From Solirubrobacterales bacterium (GTDB lineage: Bacteria > Actinomycetota > Thermoleophilia > Solirubrobacterales > 70-9): 64,000 nucleotides of DNA. Below are positions 55,576-63,535 of the stretch, piece by piece (within the stretch, counting starts at the first letter, position 1; the number at the start of each line of letters is the position of its first letter). The DNA lies in NCBI GenBank assembly GCA_017304845.1, contig JAFKLL010000014.1, positions 1 to 64,000 of the forward strand. Reading direction: 5' to 3'. The notes under the pieces are model-generated. The model searched no databases, was not told the origin of the DNA, and saw only the letters and a list, made by a program, of their open reading frames with translations. Made by a program: the position numbers and the translations under genes.

Positions 55576-56298
55576 ATGGGCGCCCGGGCGGCACTGGTCC
55601 TCGGCGGCTCGGGCGGCATCGGCTTCGCGGTCGCCGCGATGCTCGCCGAGGAGGGATATGACCTGACGATCCAGGGGCGGCGGCCGGAGAAGGTGGACGC
55701 CGCCCTGGAGCGCCTCCCCGGCGATCCGCTGGGGCTGCCGGCCGACCTCTCCGACGAGGGCTCGATCGTCGAGCTGGTCGCCGCCCACGGGCGTAGCCGG
55801 GGCCGGCTCGACGTGCTGGTCAACAGCGCCGGGCTCGGCATCGGCCAGCCGATCGAGGAGTTGACCGCGAAGGCCGTCGACCTGCAGCTGAACATCAACC
55901 TCCGGGCGGCGGTGCTCGCCACCCGCGAGTGCCTGCCGATGCTGAAGGCGGCCGGCGCCGAGCACCGCAAGGCGCTGATCGCCCACGTCTCCTCCTGGGC
56001 CGGCCGGTTCCCGCCGGCCTGGCTCTCGGTCTACGGCGCCGGCAAGGCGGCGCTGAACGGCTTCGCCGCCTCGTCCCAGCGCGAGCTGGCCGGCACCGGC
56101 ATCCAGGTGACGGCGCTCTGCCCGGCCACGGTCGAGACCGAGATGACCGCCTACGCCCAGGGCGAGATCCCACCCGAGGAGATGCTGCGCCCGGAGGATC
56201 TGGCCGAGGCGGTGCGGTTCCTGCTCCGCACCTCGCCGAACTGCGTGGTGCCCGAGCTGCTGCTGGGCCGGCTCGGGGACCTGATCGAGCCGGCCTAG
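55576..56298 (+). CDS. SDR-family oxidoreductase
   Basis: 240 residues. Cofactor motif GGSGGIGFAVAAMLAEEGYD, VNSAGLGIG, catalytic Ser in HVSSWAGRFPPAWLSVYGAG with the following Lys, and LCPATVETEMTAYAQGEI. It is a FabG-like dehydrogenase without the GQGRxHA mark of mycofactocin SDRs. It begins 2 bp after the dehydrogenase stop. Its TAG and the TAG of convergent mftF share the palindrome CTAG at 56295-56298, leaving no room for a terminator between them. Confidence 0.88.
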   Translation: MGARAALVLGGSGGIGFAVAAMLAEEGYDLTIQGRRPEKVDAALERLPGDPLGLPADLSDEGSIVELVAAHGRSRGRLDVLVNSAGLGIGQPIEELTAKAVDLQLNINLRAAVLATRECLPMLKAAGAEHRKALIAHVSSWAGRFPPAWLSVYGAGKAALNGFAASSQRELAGTGIQVTALCPATVETEMTAYAQGEIPPEEMLRPEDLAEAVRFLLRTSPNCVVPELLLGRLGDLIEPA

Positions 56299-57692
56299 GG
56301 CCGCCGGCCCGACCCGAACCGCGGGAGCAGCGCCCCGAAGCGCCGCGTCTCGACCGCCCGGGACCACAGCCCGGCCGCGTAGGAGGCACGGGCCAGCAAG
56401 CCCAGCCCGACCTTGAGCGCCGGCCGGCGACCGGGAAGCTCGTCGGCCAGCAACGCGGCCAGGGGCAGCAGCGCGAGGCGACGCAGACGCCGCCTGGTCA
56501 GGAGCAGCACGGTGAGCGGCAGCCACTCGCGGGCCAGCAGGCGACCGATCCCGGCGACGCCTTCCAGCTGCGCGCCGAGCGTGACCGCGACCGCCTGGCG
56601 GGGGGCGAAACGACCGTCGGCGGCGAGGCGACGCCCCGAACGGAGCCCCAGCGCGGTGACCGCGAGTGGGCCGATGAAGGGAACGCTGAGCGCGGCCGCC
56701 AGGCCGAGCCGCGTCCCCCGAGCCGGTGCGACCGCGCCGGGATGGCGCCGGTCGAGGTCGACGGCGGACCCGCCGTAGCGGAAGCGCTGCTCCAGGAACC
56801 CGAGCGGCCCGGTGCGCGGCAGATGCTCGACCGTCACGGCGGGCTCGTAGCGGCAGCGCTTCCCGGCCCGATCGAGCCGGATGACCAGATCGACGTCCTC
56901 GCCGTATCGGAGCTCCTCGTCGAATCCCCCGACCGCGACCAGGTCATCGGTCCGGGCCAACATCGCCGCCGACGGCAGGAAGCAGACCCGTCGGCCCGGT
57001 CCGACCGGGGATGGCCGCGATCCCATGTCGAGCGGACCGGACCCGGCCTCGTATCCGGAGACGACCCGCCCCCAGCGGCCCTCGCCGACGGCCGCCCCGA
57101 CCACCCGGGGGGCGACGAGGCTGGCGCCGCCCGTCTCGATCACCGCGGCCAGTCGGTCCAGCCGGCCGGGCCCCGGCGGCAGGCAGTCGGCGTCGAGCAT
57201 CATCACCAGCTCGGTCTCGACGACGCGCAGGCCCGTGTTGCGGGCGGCGGCCGGCCCCCGCGGCGAGTCATGCGCGATCACCGTCGCCCCCGCCCCGGTC
57301 GCCGCCTCGCGCGTGTCATCGTCGGAGCCGTCGTCGACCACGATCACCTCGGCCACCTCGGCCCGCAGCGCCCCGACCAGCGATCCGATGCGCCGGCCCT
57401 CGTCCCGGGCCGGGATCACCACCGTTGCCCGGCGCCCGGCCTCGACGGACGGCTCGGGACGGTCGTGGATCAGGCCGCCGTCGACCAGTCGCTCGAGCAG
57501 GGCCTCCGCCTGGGGTCCGGGCACCTCGATGCCGCGCAGCCCGGCCGCCAGCACGGCCGCGCCGGAGGGGCTGAGCCGGACCACCCTGAGCGGCGAGCCG
57601 CCGATCAGCACCGTGCCCCGCCGCAGCTGCCTCGTCCCCTCGTCCAGCTCGAAGCGAGGACGCCCGGCGGTCCGCGGACGCCCGGCGGTCAT
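56295..57692 (-). CDS. mftF: Mycofactocin glycosyltransferase MftF
   Basis: 465 residues. The first 80 residues (RFELDEGTRQLRRGTVLIGG, RVVRLSPSGAAVLAAGL) look like a small PqqD-like winged domain. A GT2 domain follows: VVIPARDEGRRIGSLVGAL, VIVVDDGSDDDTREAA, MMLDADCLPPG (metal/DXD-like), GGFDEELRYGEDVDLVIRLD. Hydrophobic segments mark the C-terminus. MftF adds glucose units to premycofactocin (known for the family). The ATG overlaps the mftE stop (ATGA). It is the last gene of the mft operon. Confidence 0.93.
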   Translation of the reverse strand: MTAGRPRTAGRPRFELDEGTRQLRRGTVLIGGSPLRVVRLSPSGAAVLAAGLRGIEVPGPQAEALLERLVDGGLIHDRPEPSVEAGRRATVVIPARDEGRRIGSLVGALRAEVAEVIVVDDGSDDDTREAATGAGATVIAHDSPRGPAAARNTGLRVVETELVMMLDADCLPPGPGRLDRLAAVIETGGASLVAPRVVGAAVGEGRWGRVVSGYEAGSGPLDMGSRPSPVGPGRRVCFLPSAAMLARTDDLVAVGGFDEELRYGEDVDLVIRLDRAGKRCRYEPAVTVEHLPRTGPLGFLEQRFRYGGSAVDLDRRHPGAVAPARGTRLGLAAALSVPFIGPLAVTALGLRSGRRLAADGRFAPRQAVAVTLGAQLEGVAGIGRLLAREWLPLTVLLLTRRRLRRLALLPLAALLADELPGRRPALKVGLGLLARASYAAGLWSRAVETRRFGALLPRFGSGRRP

Positions 57693-58384
57693 TCGAGTCC
57701 GGTGGCGAAGGCGTCGTACGAGGCGACCAGGTCGGCGGACAGCAGGTCGAGCAACCGGCCTCCCTCCTCGGCCGTGGCGCCGCAGGGATCGCCCAGCACG
57801 CCGCTGGGCGAGACCGCGCGCACCCCCTCCTCGCGCAGCCGGTCGAGCGTCCGGGAGGTCCGCGCACCCGACCCGGCGGCCGCCAGATCGGGACGGACCG
57901 ACTTGGGATCGATCGCCAGCATCAGGGAGGTCTCGAGCCGCCCGGCATGCAGATCCCAGTCGACGTTCCCGGCCAGGTCGCCCGGGCTGGGCTGCCAGTC
58001 GGCGACCCGGCGCCCCTCGTCGGCCAATGCCGCGACCGCGTGGTGCACGGCGGCGGTGTTGCCGCCATGCCAGTTGACGAAGTAGAGGCCGTCGAAGTGG
58101 TCGGCGGAGCGGCCCAGCTCGATCAGGGCGGTGGTCAGCGCGCGGGAGCCGAAGGAGAGCGTCCCCGGGAAGTCGGCGTGCTCGCCGCTGGCTCCGATCG
58201 CGATCGCCGGGACGAGCCAGGCCGCCGGGCGGGCCGCGCCGAGGCGATCGACCAGGGCGGTGGCGATCGCGGTGTCGGTGCCGAGCGGCAGATGCGGGCC
58301 GTGCTGCTCGGTGGCGCCGAGCGGCACCACGAGGATGCCGCCGCGTTCGGCTTCCTGCCAGCTCGCGTCGGCCAGGCGTCTCAT
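57689..58384 (-). CDS. mftE: Mycofactocin precursor peptidase MftE (creatininase family)
   Basis: 231 residues from ATG 58384, overlapping the mftD stop (ATGA). Metal-binding creatininase motifs: VVPLGATEQHGPHLPLGTDT, GEHADFPGTLSFGS, VNWHGGNTAAVHHA and GDPCGATAEEGGRLLDL. MftE cuts the modified MftA near its C-terminus to release the Val-Tyr-derived core (family knowledge). An open frame extends farther upstream, but that part is out of phase with mftD and is not needed. Confidence 0.95.
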   Translation of the reverse strand: MRRLADASWQEAERGGILVVPLGATEQHGPHLPLGTDTAIATALVDRLGAARPAAWLVPAIAIGASGEHADFPGTLSFGSRALTTALIELGRSADHFDGLYFVNWHGGNTAAVHHAVAALADEGRRVADWQPSPGDLAGNVDWDLHAGRLETSLMLAIDPKSVRPDLAAAGSGARTSRTLDRLREEGVRAVSPSGVLGDPCGATAEEGGRLLDLLSADLVASYDAFATGLE

Positions 58385-59562
58385 GAAGGCGGCACCACCG
58401 TGAATCCGTCGGGTACGAGAACGTCCTCCGGCCGGAGGTCCGCGATCGAGTCGCGGCCGAGCCCGAGCAGGGTCTCCTCGATGCCGGCCCGCAGGATCTC
58501 CAGCACGTTGGCGACCCCGGCCTCGCCCCGGGCCGCCAGCCCCCAGAGGTAGGCCCGGCCGATCATCACCGCCCGGGCGCCCAGGGCCACCGCCTTGACG
58601 ACGTCGCTGCCACGCCGGATGCCGCCGTCGAGCATCACCTCGATCTCGTCGCCGACCGCGTCGACGACGCCGGGCAGGGCCCGGATCGCGGCCGGGGTCG
58701 AGTCGAGGTTGTTGCCGCCATGGTTCGAGACCGATATCGCGTCGGCGCCGATCGCCACGGCCTGTCTTGCGTCCTCGGGGTGGTAGATGCCTTTGATCAT
58801 CGTCGGTCCGCCCCACGTCTCGCACAACCAGGCGAGATCCGACCAGCTCGGTTGGGGCGTCATCATCCATTCGCCGTACGCGGTGAAGAACCCTGGCGCC
58901 GCCTCCCCGACCGGGACCACATTCGGAACCGTCAGGTCCGGGAGGCGCCGCTGACGCAGGTAGGCGCCCAGCCAGCGCGGCCGGCGCAACACCTGGGGCG
59001 CCATCTTCGCGGCGACCCCGAGGTCGATCCGTTCCGGGATCGCCGGGCTGCCCCAGTCGCGCCGGTGGGTGAAGGTCCAGTCGAGGGTCACGATCAGTCC
59101 CCTCGCCCCGGCCGCCCTGGCTCGTTGCATCACGGTCTCCATCTGCTCCCGACTACCCATCCAGTAGACCTGGAAAAAGAGGCTCGGGTTGACCGCGACC
59201 ACTTCCTCGATCGGTTTGGAGGCGAAGGAGCCCAGCCCCATCGCGACCCCGGCCCCGGCCGCGGCGCGGGCCACCGCGACCTCCCCATCCGGGTGGACCG
59301 CCTGCACCCCGGTCGGCGAGATCAGGACCGGCATCGAGATCTCCTGGCCCATCACGGTCGTGGCCAGGCCACGCTGCGGCGACACCCCGGTCGCGACCCT
59401 GGGGATCAGGCCAAGCTCGCCGAAGGCGGCGACGTTGTCGCCGAGCGTCCCGCCGGATTCGGACCCGGCGTGGAGAGCCTGGAAGACCGATGAGGGAAGT
59501 CGCCTCTCGGCCAGCCGGCGCGCCTCGGCGACCGATTCGAACCAGGTCGAGGTGCTGGCCAT
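58381..59562 (-). CDS. mftD: Mycofactocin biosynthesis FMN-dependent dehydrogenase MftD
   Basis: 393 residues from ATG 59562, overlapping the mftC stop (ATGA). It is an LldD/glycolate-oxidase-like TIM barrel: VLISPTGVQAVHPDGEVAVA, ITLDWTFTHR-like VTLDWTFTHRRDW, the catalytic His in AISVSNHGGNNLDSTPA, and EVMLDGGIRRGSDVVKAV, GARAVMIGRAYLWGLA. The family's usual GGR is GGN here, a known MftD-type change. MftD oxidatively deaminates the freed core to premycofactocin. Confidence 0.95.
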   Translation of the reverse strand: MASTSTWFESVAEARRLAERRLPSSVFQALHAGSESGGTLGDNVAAFGELGLIPRVATGVSPQRGLATTVMGQEISMPVLISPTGVQAVHPDGEVAVARAAAGAGVAMGLGSFASKPIEEVVAVNPSLFFQVYWMGSREQMETVMQRARAAGARGLIVTLDWTFTHRRDWGSPAIPERIDLGVAAKMAPQVLRRPRWLGAYLRQRRLPDLTVPNVVPVGEAAPGFFTAYGEWMMTPQPSWSDLAWLCETWGGPTMIKGIYHPEDARQAVAIGADAISVSNHGGNNLDSTPAAIRALPGVVDAVGDEIEVMLDGGIRRGSDVVKAVALGARAVMIGRAYLWGLAARGEAGVANVLEILRAGIEETLLGLGRDSIADLRPEDVLVPDGFTVVPPS

Positions 59563-60686
59563 CAGACCCTCAGGGAGGCGGCCGGAGAGCCGTTGAGGAT
59601 CCTCGGGCGGGAGTGGTCGGGGGACGGTCGCGGCCCCGGTCCCGGCCGCTGCCGCAGTGCCTCCTCGGCGTTGCCGAGCACGCACTCGGGGTCGGGGCCC
59701 TCCAACGGCAGGCCGGTGAAGAACTTGGCCGCCATGCAGCCGCCGCGGCAGGCGTCGTAGAGGCCGCAGCTGCCGCAGGCGCCGGCGCTCTGGGGCTCGC
59801 GCAGCTCCCGGAAGAGTTCCGACCCGGCCCAGACCCGTTCGAAGCCGCCGTCACGCAGGACGTTGCCGGCGAGGAACTCGTCGTGGATCGCGAAGGGGCA
59901 GGCGTAGACGTCGCCGACCGGGTCGATCAGGCAGACCACCCGCCCGGCCCCGCAGAGGTTGAGGCCCGGCAGCGGCTCCCCGAAGGCGGAGAGGTGGAAG
60001 AAGGAGTCGCCGGTCAGCACCGTCTCGCCGTGGAGGATCAGCCACTCGTAGAGCTCGCGCTGCTGATCGGCGGTCGGATGCAGCTCGTCCCAGACATAGG
60101 CGCCACGGCCGGAGGGACGCAGGCGGGTCAGCCGCAGCTGGGCTCCGTGCTCGTCGGCCAGCTCCTTGAACCGATCCAGCTGATCGACGTTCTCCCGGGT
60201 CACCACGACCGAGAGCTTGAAGTCGCGGAAGCCGGCGTCGCTCAGGTTGCGCATCGCGGTCAGCGCCGTCTCGTGGGAGCCCGGCCCTCGGACCCGGTCG
60301 TTGACCTCGGCGGTGGCGCCGTCGAGCGAGATCTGCACGTCGACGTACTCGGTGGAGACCAGGCGGGCGGCCGCGTCGGGGTCGATGCGACTGCCGTTGG
60401 TCGAGAACTTCACCCCCACGCCCCGTTCGGTGGCGTAGTCGAGCAGATGCCAGAAGTCCCGCCGCACGGTCGGCTCGCCGCCGCCGATGTTGACGTAGAA
60501 GACCTGCATGCGCTGAAGCTCGTCCAGGACCGCCTCGCACTGGGCGGTGGTCAGCTCACGCGGGTCGCGGCGCCCGGAGCTGGAGAGGCAGTGCACGCAG
60601 GCGAGGTTGCAGGCGTAGGTCAGCTCCCAGGTCAGGCAGATCGGCGCGTCGAGCCCCCGCTCGAACCGGGTCGTGAGGCCGTTCAC
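59562..60686 (-). CDS. mftC: Mycofactocin radical SAM maturase MftC
   Basis: 374 residues. The radical SAM cluster is C26-x3-C30-x2-C33 (CNLACVHC), with GGEP (VNIGGGEPTVRR). A C-terminal SPASM domain supplies further Cys ligands (LCGAGRVVCLIDPVGDVYAC; SCGLYDACRGGCMAAKFF). MftC decarboxylates the C-terminal Tyr of MftA and forms the C-C bond with Val (family knowledge). Its start overlaps the mftB stop by 4 bp. Confidence 0.97.
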   Translation of the reverse strand: MNGLTTRFERGLDAPICLTWELTYACNLACVHCLSSSGRRDPRELTTAQCEAVLDELQRMQVFYVNIGGGEPTVRRDFWHLLDYATERGVGVKFSTNGSRIDPDAAARLVSTEYVDVQISLDGATAEVNDRVRGPGSHETALTAMRNLSDAGFRDFKLSVVVTRENVDQLDRFKELADEHGAQLRLTRLRPSGRGAYVWDELHPTADQQRELYEWLILHGETVLTGDSFFHLSAFGEPLPGLNLCGAGRVVCLIDPVGDVYACPFAIHDEFLAGNVLRDGGFERVWAGSELFRELREPQSAGACGSCGLYDACRGGCMAAKFFTGLPLEGPDPECVLGNAEEALRQRPGPGPRPSPDHSRPRILNGSPAASLRV

Positions 60687-60961
60687 GAGGCCCGCCCCGC
60701 GGCGACGATCATGCCGCTGTCGGCCAAGGTGGCCAGCGCCGATTCGTAGCGCTCGCGCTGCCCGTCCGGGATGCCGCCGGCGGCGATCGCCTCGCCGGCG
60801 CTCGGGTGGTCACCGATGCTCAGGACCAGGTCGCGCAGCTCGGAGCTCTTGAGGAAGGAGAGCCGGCGGCTGCCGTAGTGGTAGGCCAGCGCGCCGAATC
60901 CCTCGGGTCGGATCGCCACCTGCGGGCTGAGCCGCCAGGCCCGCCCGGAGTCGAATCCCAT
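60683..60961 (-). CDS. mftB: Mycofactocin precursor chaperone MftB (PqqD-like RRE)
   Basis: 92 residues of RiPP-recognition (winged-helix) type: WRLSPQVAIRPEGFGALAYH, RRLSFLKSSELRDLVLSIGD, ALATLADSGMIVAAG. It binds the MftA leader and presents it to MftC. It starts 3 bp after the mftA stop and overlaps mftC by 4 bp. Size and place match known MftB. Confidence 0.95.
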   Translation of the reverse strand: MGFDSGRAWRLSPQVAIRPEGFGALAYHYGSRRLSFLKSSELRDLVLSIGDHPSAGEAIAAGGIPDGQRERYESALATLADSGMIVAAGRAS

Positions 60962-60964
60962 CGC

Positions 60965-61081
60965 TCAGTACACCCCGCACATGCCGTCGATCGAGACGTC
61001 CTCGACCAGCAGCTCCTCTTCGACCAGCGGGTCGGGTTCCGTGGCCTCGCCGGCCTCGGGATCCTGTTCCTGCTCGCTCAT
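60965..61081 (-). CDS. mftA: Mycofactocin precursor peptide MftA
   Basis: A 38-residue ORF beginning MSEQEQDPEAGEATEP and ending VSIDGMCGVY. The C-terminal IDGMCGVY is the diagnostic mycofactocin precursor ending; the final Val-Tyr becomes the redox cofactor core. The leader is strongly acidic, with the LVEEELLVEDV helix recognised by MftB. GGAGGAG lies six bases upstream of ATG 61081. It is the first gene of mftABCDEF, three bases before mftB. Easily missed because of its size. Confidence 0.97.
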   Translation of the reverse strand: MSEQEQDPEAGEATEPDPLVEEELLVEDVSIDGMCGVY

Positions 61082-61117
61082 CTCTGCCTCCTCCGGTCTG
61101 AAATAGCGGTCGCGGCG

Positions 61118-61166
61118 AAGCTAGAACAGGCCGGAAAGCCGGCCAAGGCGATTCTGAGGAGAGATT
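61118..61166 (-). promoter_or_regulatory. Operator-promoter of mft operon
   Basis: ATTCTGAGGAGAGATT (61151-61166) lies 4 bp from -35 TTGGCC (61141-61146), then a 17-bp spacer and -10 TAGCTT (61118-61123) on the minus strand. The predicted leader is about 30 nt and carries the Shine-Dalgarno. No MftR-type TetR gene is adjacent. Confidence 0.73.
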
Positions 61167-61174
61167 CCGATGAG

Positions 61175-61957
61175 TCAGGCGGTCATGCCGCCGTCGGCGG
61201 GGATCACCGCTCCGGTCAGGCCGGAGGCCTCCGGCCCGCAGAGGAAGCGGATCGTCGCGGCGACCTCCTCCGGGCGGAGCAGCCGGTCGAGCAGCTGATG
61301 CGGGGCGAACTCCCCCGGGTCGGCGAGCCCGTAGACCTCGGCCGAGGCGGCCAGCATCTCGGTGTCGGTGGAGCCGGGGCTGACCACGTTCGCCGTCACC
61401 TCGGTGCCGCGGAGGTCGGCGGCCAGGCCTTTGACGTAGCCGACCACCGCGTTCTTGCTGGCCCCGTAGGCGGAGAGACGAGGATGGGCTCGCCCGGCGG
61501 CGGCGGAGGCGACCGCCACGAAACGGCCGGGACCTCCCCGCTCCAGCATCCCGGGGACCACCGCCTCGACCAGGTGCCTGACGCCGTGGAAGTTCACGTC
61601 GAACAGCTCCCGCCAGACCGCCCCGTCGGTGTCCCATGCCTCGCCACCGGCGATCCGGCCGGCGGCGGCGACCGCCGCGTCGACCGGGCCCAGCTCGGCC
61701 TCGATCTCGGCCACCGCGTCGGCGACCGCCGTCGCCGATCTCACGTCCGCGACCACGCCGATGGCCTCCGTCCCCTTCCCGCATGCCTCGACCGTGTCCC
61801 GCAGCTCCGCCTCGCCGGACGGCTCCGGGCGGGCCTCCCCGCCGCCCGTCTGGTCGGCGATATCGATCAGGCCGACCCTCCAGCCGGCGGAGGCGAGCCC
61901 GGCCGCGGCCGCGGCTCCGATCCCTCTCGCCGCTCCGGTCACCACGGCTACCGGCAT
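61175..61957 (-). CDS. SDR-family oxidoreductase, mycofactocin-coupled type
   Basis: 260 residues. Cofactor motif VTGAARGIGAAAAAGLASAG, AAAGRIAGG, catalytic Ser/Tyr/Lys in VASAAAGRAHPRLSAYGASK, and SPGSTDTEMLAASAEVYGLA. The insertion after strand 2 (ADQTGGGEARPEPSGEA) and the location directly upstream of mftA fit the mycofactocin-coupled SDR subfamily. It follows the SnoaL-like gene by 28 bp and is likely co-transcribed with it. The start lacks a clear Shine-Dalgarno; ATG 61957 was chosen from the NAD motif. Confidence 0.85.
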   Translation of the reverse strand: MPVAVVTGAARGIGAAAAAGLASAGWRVGLIDIADQTGGGEARPEPSGEAELRDTVEACGKGTEAIGVVADVRSATAVADAVAEIEAELGPVDAAVAAAGRIAGGEAWDTDGAVWRELFDVNFHGVRHLVEAVVPGMLERGGPGRFVAVASAAAGRAHPRLSAYGASKNAVVGYVKGLAADLRGTEVTANVVSPGSTDTEMLAASAEVYGLADPGEFAPHQLLDRLLRPEEVAATIRFLCGPEASGLTGAVIPADGGMTA

Positions 61958-61985
61958 CGGTCCGGCCCGGGTTCGGGAACGGCTG

Positions 61986-62462
61986 TCACGGGTTCCTCTC
62001 GAGCCGGTGGAAGCCCCACTCCTCCGGGAAGTTTTCCGCGTCGACCACGACCAGCCGGCGTGCGGCGATCTTCCAACCGTCAGCGGTACGGACCAGGGCG
62101 TCGTGGTACTGGGCCCGCAGGTTCCAGTCCGGTCCTTCGGCCCTGGTCCGGTGCCAGGCATGGATCACCGACCGGGCGCGGGCGCGGTTCTCCCCCTCGA
62201 ACTCGACGATCACGTTCGAGAGGTGATGGCTGGTGCTCTCGAACAGGGCGAGATCGCGCGCCGCCTCGTCCCTCCGGGCCGCGCGACCGACCGAGGGCGG
62301 TCCGACCCCGGGCCCGTAGTCGGCCTCGCAGTCCTCGGTGAAGAGCATCGCCAAGCCGTCGGGGTCATTCAGGTCGCAGCGGTAGCAGTACTCGACCAAC
62401 ACATCCTCGATCGACTGCCGGTCCGCCAATCTTCCGAGCGTCTCTCGATCGGGTGAGGTCAT
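61986..62462 (-). CDS. SnoaL-like / NTF2-fold protein
   Basis: 158 residues with the nuclear-transport-factor-2 fold: DRQSIEDVLVEYCYRCDLND, LAMLFTEDCEADYGPG, and the C-terminal DALVRTADGWKIAARRLVVV. Relatives include ketosteroid isomerase-like enzymes and aromatic-ring dioxygenase small subunits, with dehydratase or isomerase roles. A reaction cannot be assigned. The mRNA is probably leaderless. It shares one operator with the divergent LLM gene. Confidence 0.87.
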   Translation of the reverse strand: MTSPDRETLGRLADRQSIEDVLVEYCYRCDLNDPDGLAMLFTEDCEADYGPGVGPPSVGRAARRDEAARDLALFESTSHHLSNVIVEFEGENRARARSVIHAWHRTRAEGPDWNLRAQYHDALVRTADGWKIAARRLVVVDAENFPEEWGFHRLERNP

Positions 62463-62468
62463 GAACCA

Positions 62469-62550
62469 AAGCTAGGGACTGGCCGCTCCGCGGCTAAGCC
62501 CATTCTCAGAGGAAAAAGACCTCGAACCAGCCCCGCTCGCCGTCTACGTT
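62469..62550. promoter_or_regulatory. Shared operator with two divergent leaderless promoters
   Basis: One palindrome, ATTCTCAGAGGAAAAA (62502-62517), serves both sides. To the left: 4 bp, -35 TTAGCC (62492-62497), 17 bp, -10 TAGCTT (62469-62474), six bases to the ATG of the SnoaL-like gene. To the right: 4 bp, -35 TCGAAC (62522-62527), 17 bp, -10 TACGTT (62545-62550), six bases to ATG 62557. Confidence 0.75.
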
Positions 62551-62556
62551 CGCCCG

Positions 62557-63531
62557 ATGAAGATCGGGCTGTTCTTGGACATGAGGAATCCGACTCCCTG
62601 GCAGCGGGACTGGCACGGGCTCTACGAAGGCTGGATCGAGCGGCTGACCTGGGCGGAGTCGATCGGGATCGACTCGGTCTGGCTGACCGAGCACCATCTC
62701 TTCGCCGACGGCTACCTGAGCCAGCCCCTGACCCTCGCCGCGGCGATCGCCGCCCGGACCGAGCGCCTCCGGATCGGCACCGCCATCCTCCAGGCCCCGC
62801 TGCGGCCGGCGATCGACATCGCCGAGCAGGCGGCGACGGTCGACATCATCAGCGGCGGGCGGGTGGAGCTGGGCCTGGGCGCCGGCTACCGGATCCCGGA
62901 ATGGCGGGCCTACGGCGCCGACGGCAGCCGCCGCTTCGAGCTGCTGGAAGAACGCGCGGCCGAGATCCGGCGGCTGTGGGAGAGCGGCGAGGCCACTCCG
63001 CCCCCGGTCCAGTCGAGGCCGCCGATCTGGATCGGCGGGGAAGGGCCGCGTGGCGCCCGCATCGCGGGACGGCTCGGCGAAGGCCTGCTGGCCCTGATCC
63101 CCGAGCTGCTCACGCCGTACCGCGACACGATGGCCGAGCACCACCCCGGGCGGCAGCCGACGATGGGCGGCTGCGCCAACCTGATCCTGGCCGACGATCC
63201 GGAAGCGTCCTGGCAGCGGATCAAGCCGCATCTCGAGCACCAGTGGCGGACCTACTTCGAGTACGGCGACGAGGGCCGCGACCGCGGCCTCCTCCCCAGC
63301 GCCGACCCCGAGGACCTGCGTCGGAGGGAGGGACCGCCGCTGCTGCCCGGTTTCGACGTCGTGACCCCGGAGGCCGCCCTGGAACGGCTCGAACCCTGGC
63401 TTGCTCCGCTACCCGCCGAGCACGTCTACTTCTGGGGTTCCATCGCCGGCATGCCGGATGACCTGGTCCACCGCCACATCGAGCTCCTGGGCGGGGAACT
63501 GGCTCCCCGCCTCCGGTCGCTCGCGGCCTGA
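62557..63531 (+). CDS. LLM-class flavin-dependent oxidoreductase
   Basis: 324 residues of the luciferase-like barrel. Motifs: WAESIGIDSVWLTEHHLFAD, LRIGTAILQAPLRPAIDIAE, VDIISGGRVELGLGAGYRIP, PPIWIGGEGPRGARIAGRLG. It may use F420 or FMN; members include monooxygenases and F420-dependent dehydrogenases. Its place in the palindrome regulon suggests a substrate-specific redox or oxygenation step. It converges on a partial gene with only 4 bp between stops. Confidence 0.9.
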   Translation: MKIGLFLDMRNPTPWQRDWHGLYEGWIERLTWAESIGIDSVWLTEHHLFADGYLSQPLTLAAAIAARTERLRIGTAILQAPLRPAIDIAEQAATVDIISGGRVELGLGAGYRIPEWRAYGADGSRRFELLEERAAEIRRLWESGEATPPPVQSRPPIWIGGEGPRGARIAGRLGEGLLALIPELLTPYRDTMAEHHPGRQPTMGGCANLILADDPEASWQRIKPHLEHQWRTYFEYGDEGRDRGLLPSADPEDLRRREGPPLLPGFDVVTPEAALERLEPWLAPLPAEHVYFWGSIAGMPDDLVHRHIELLGGELAPRLRSLAA

Positions 63532-63535
63532 TCGC

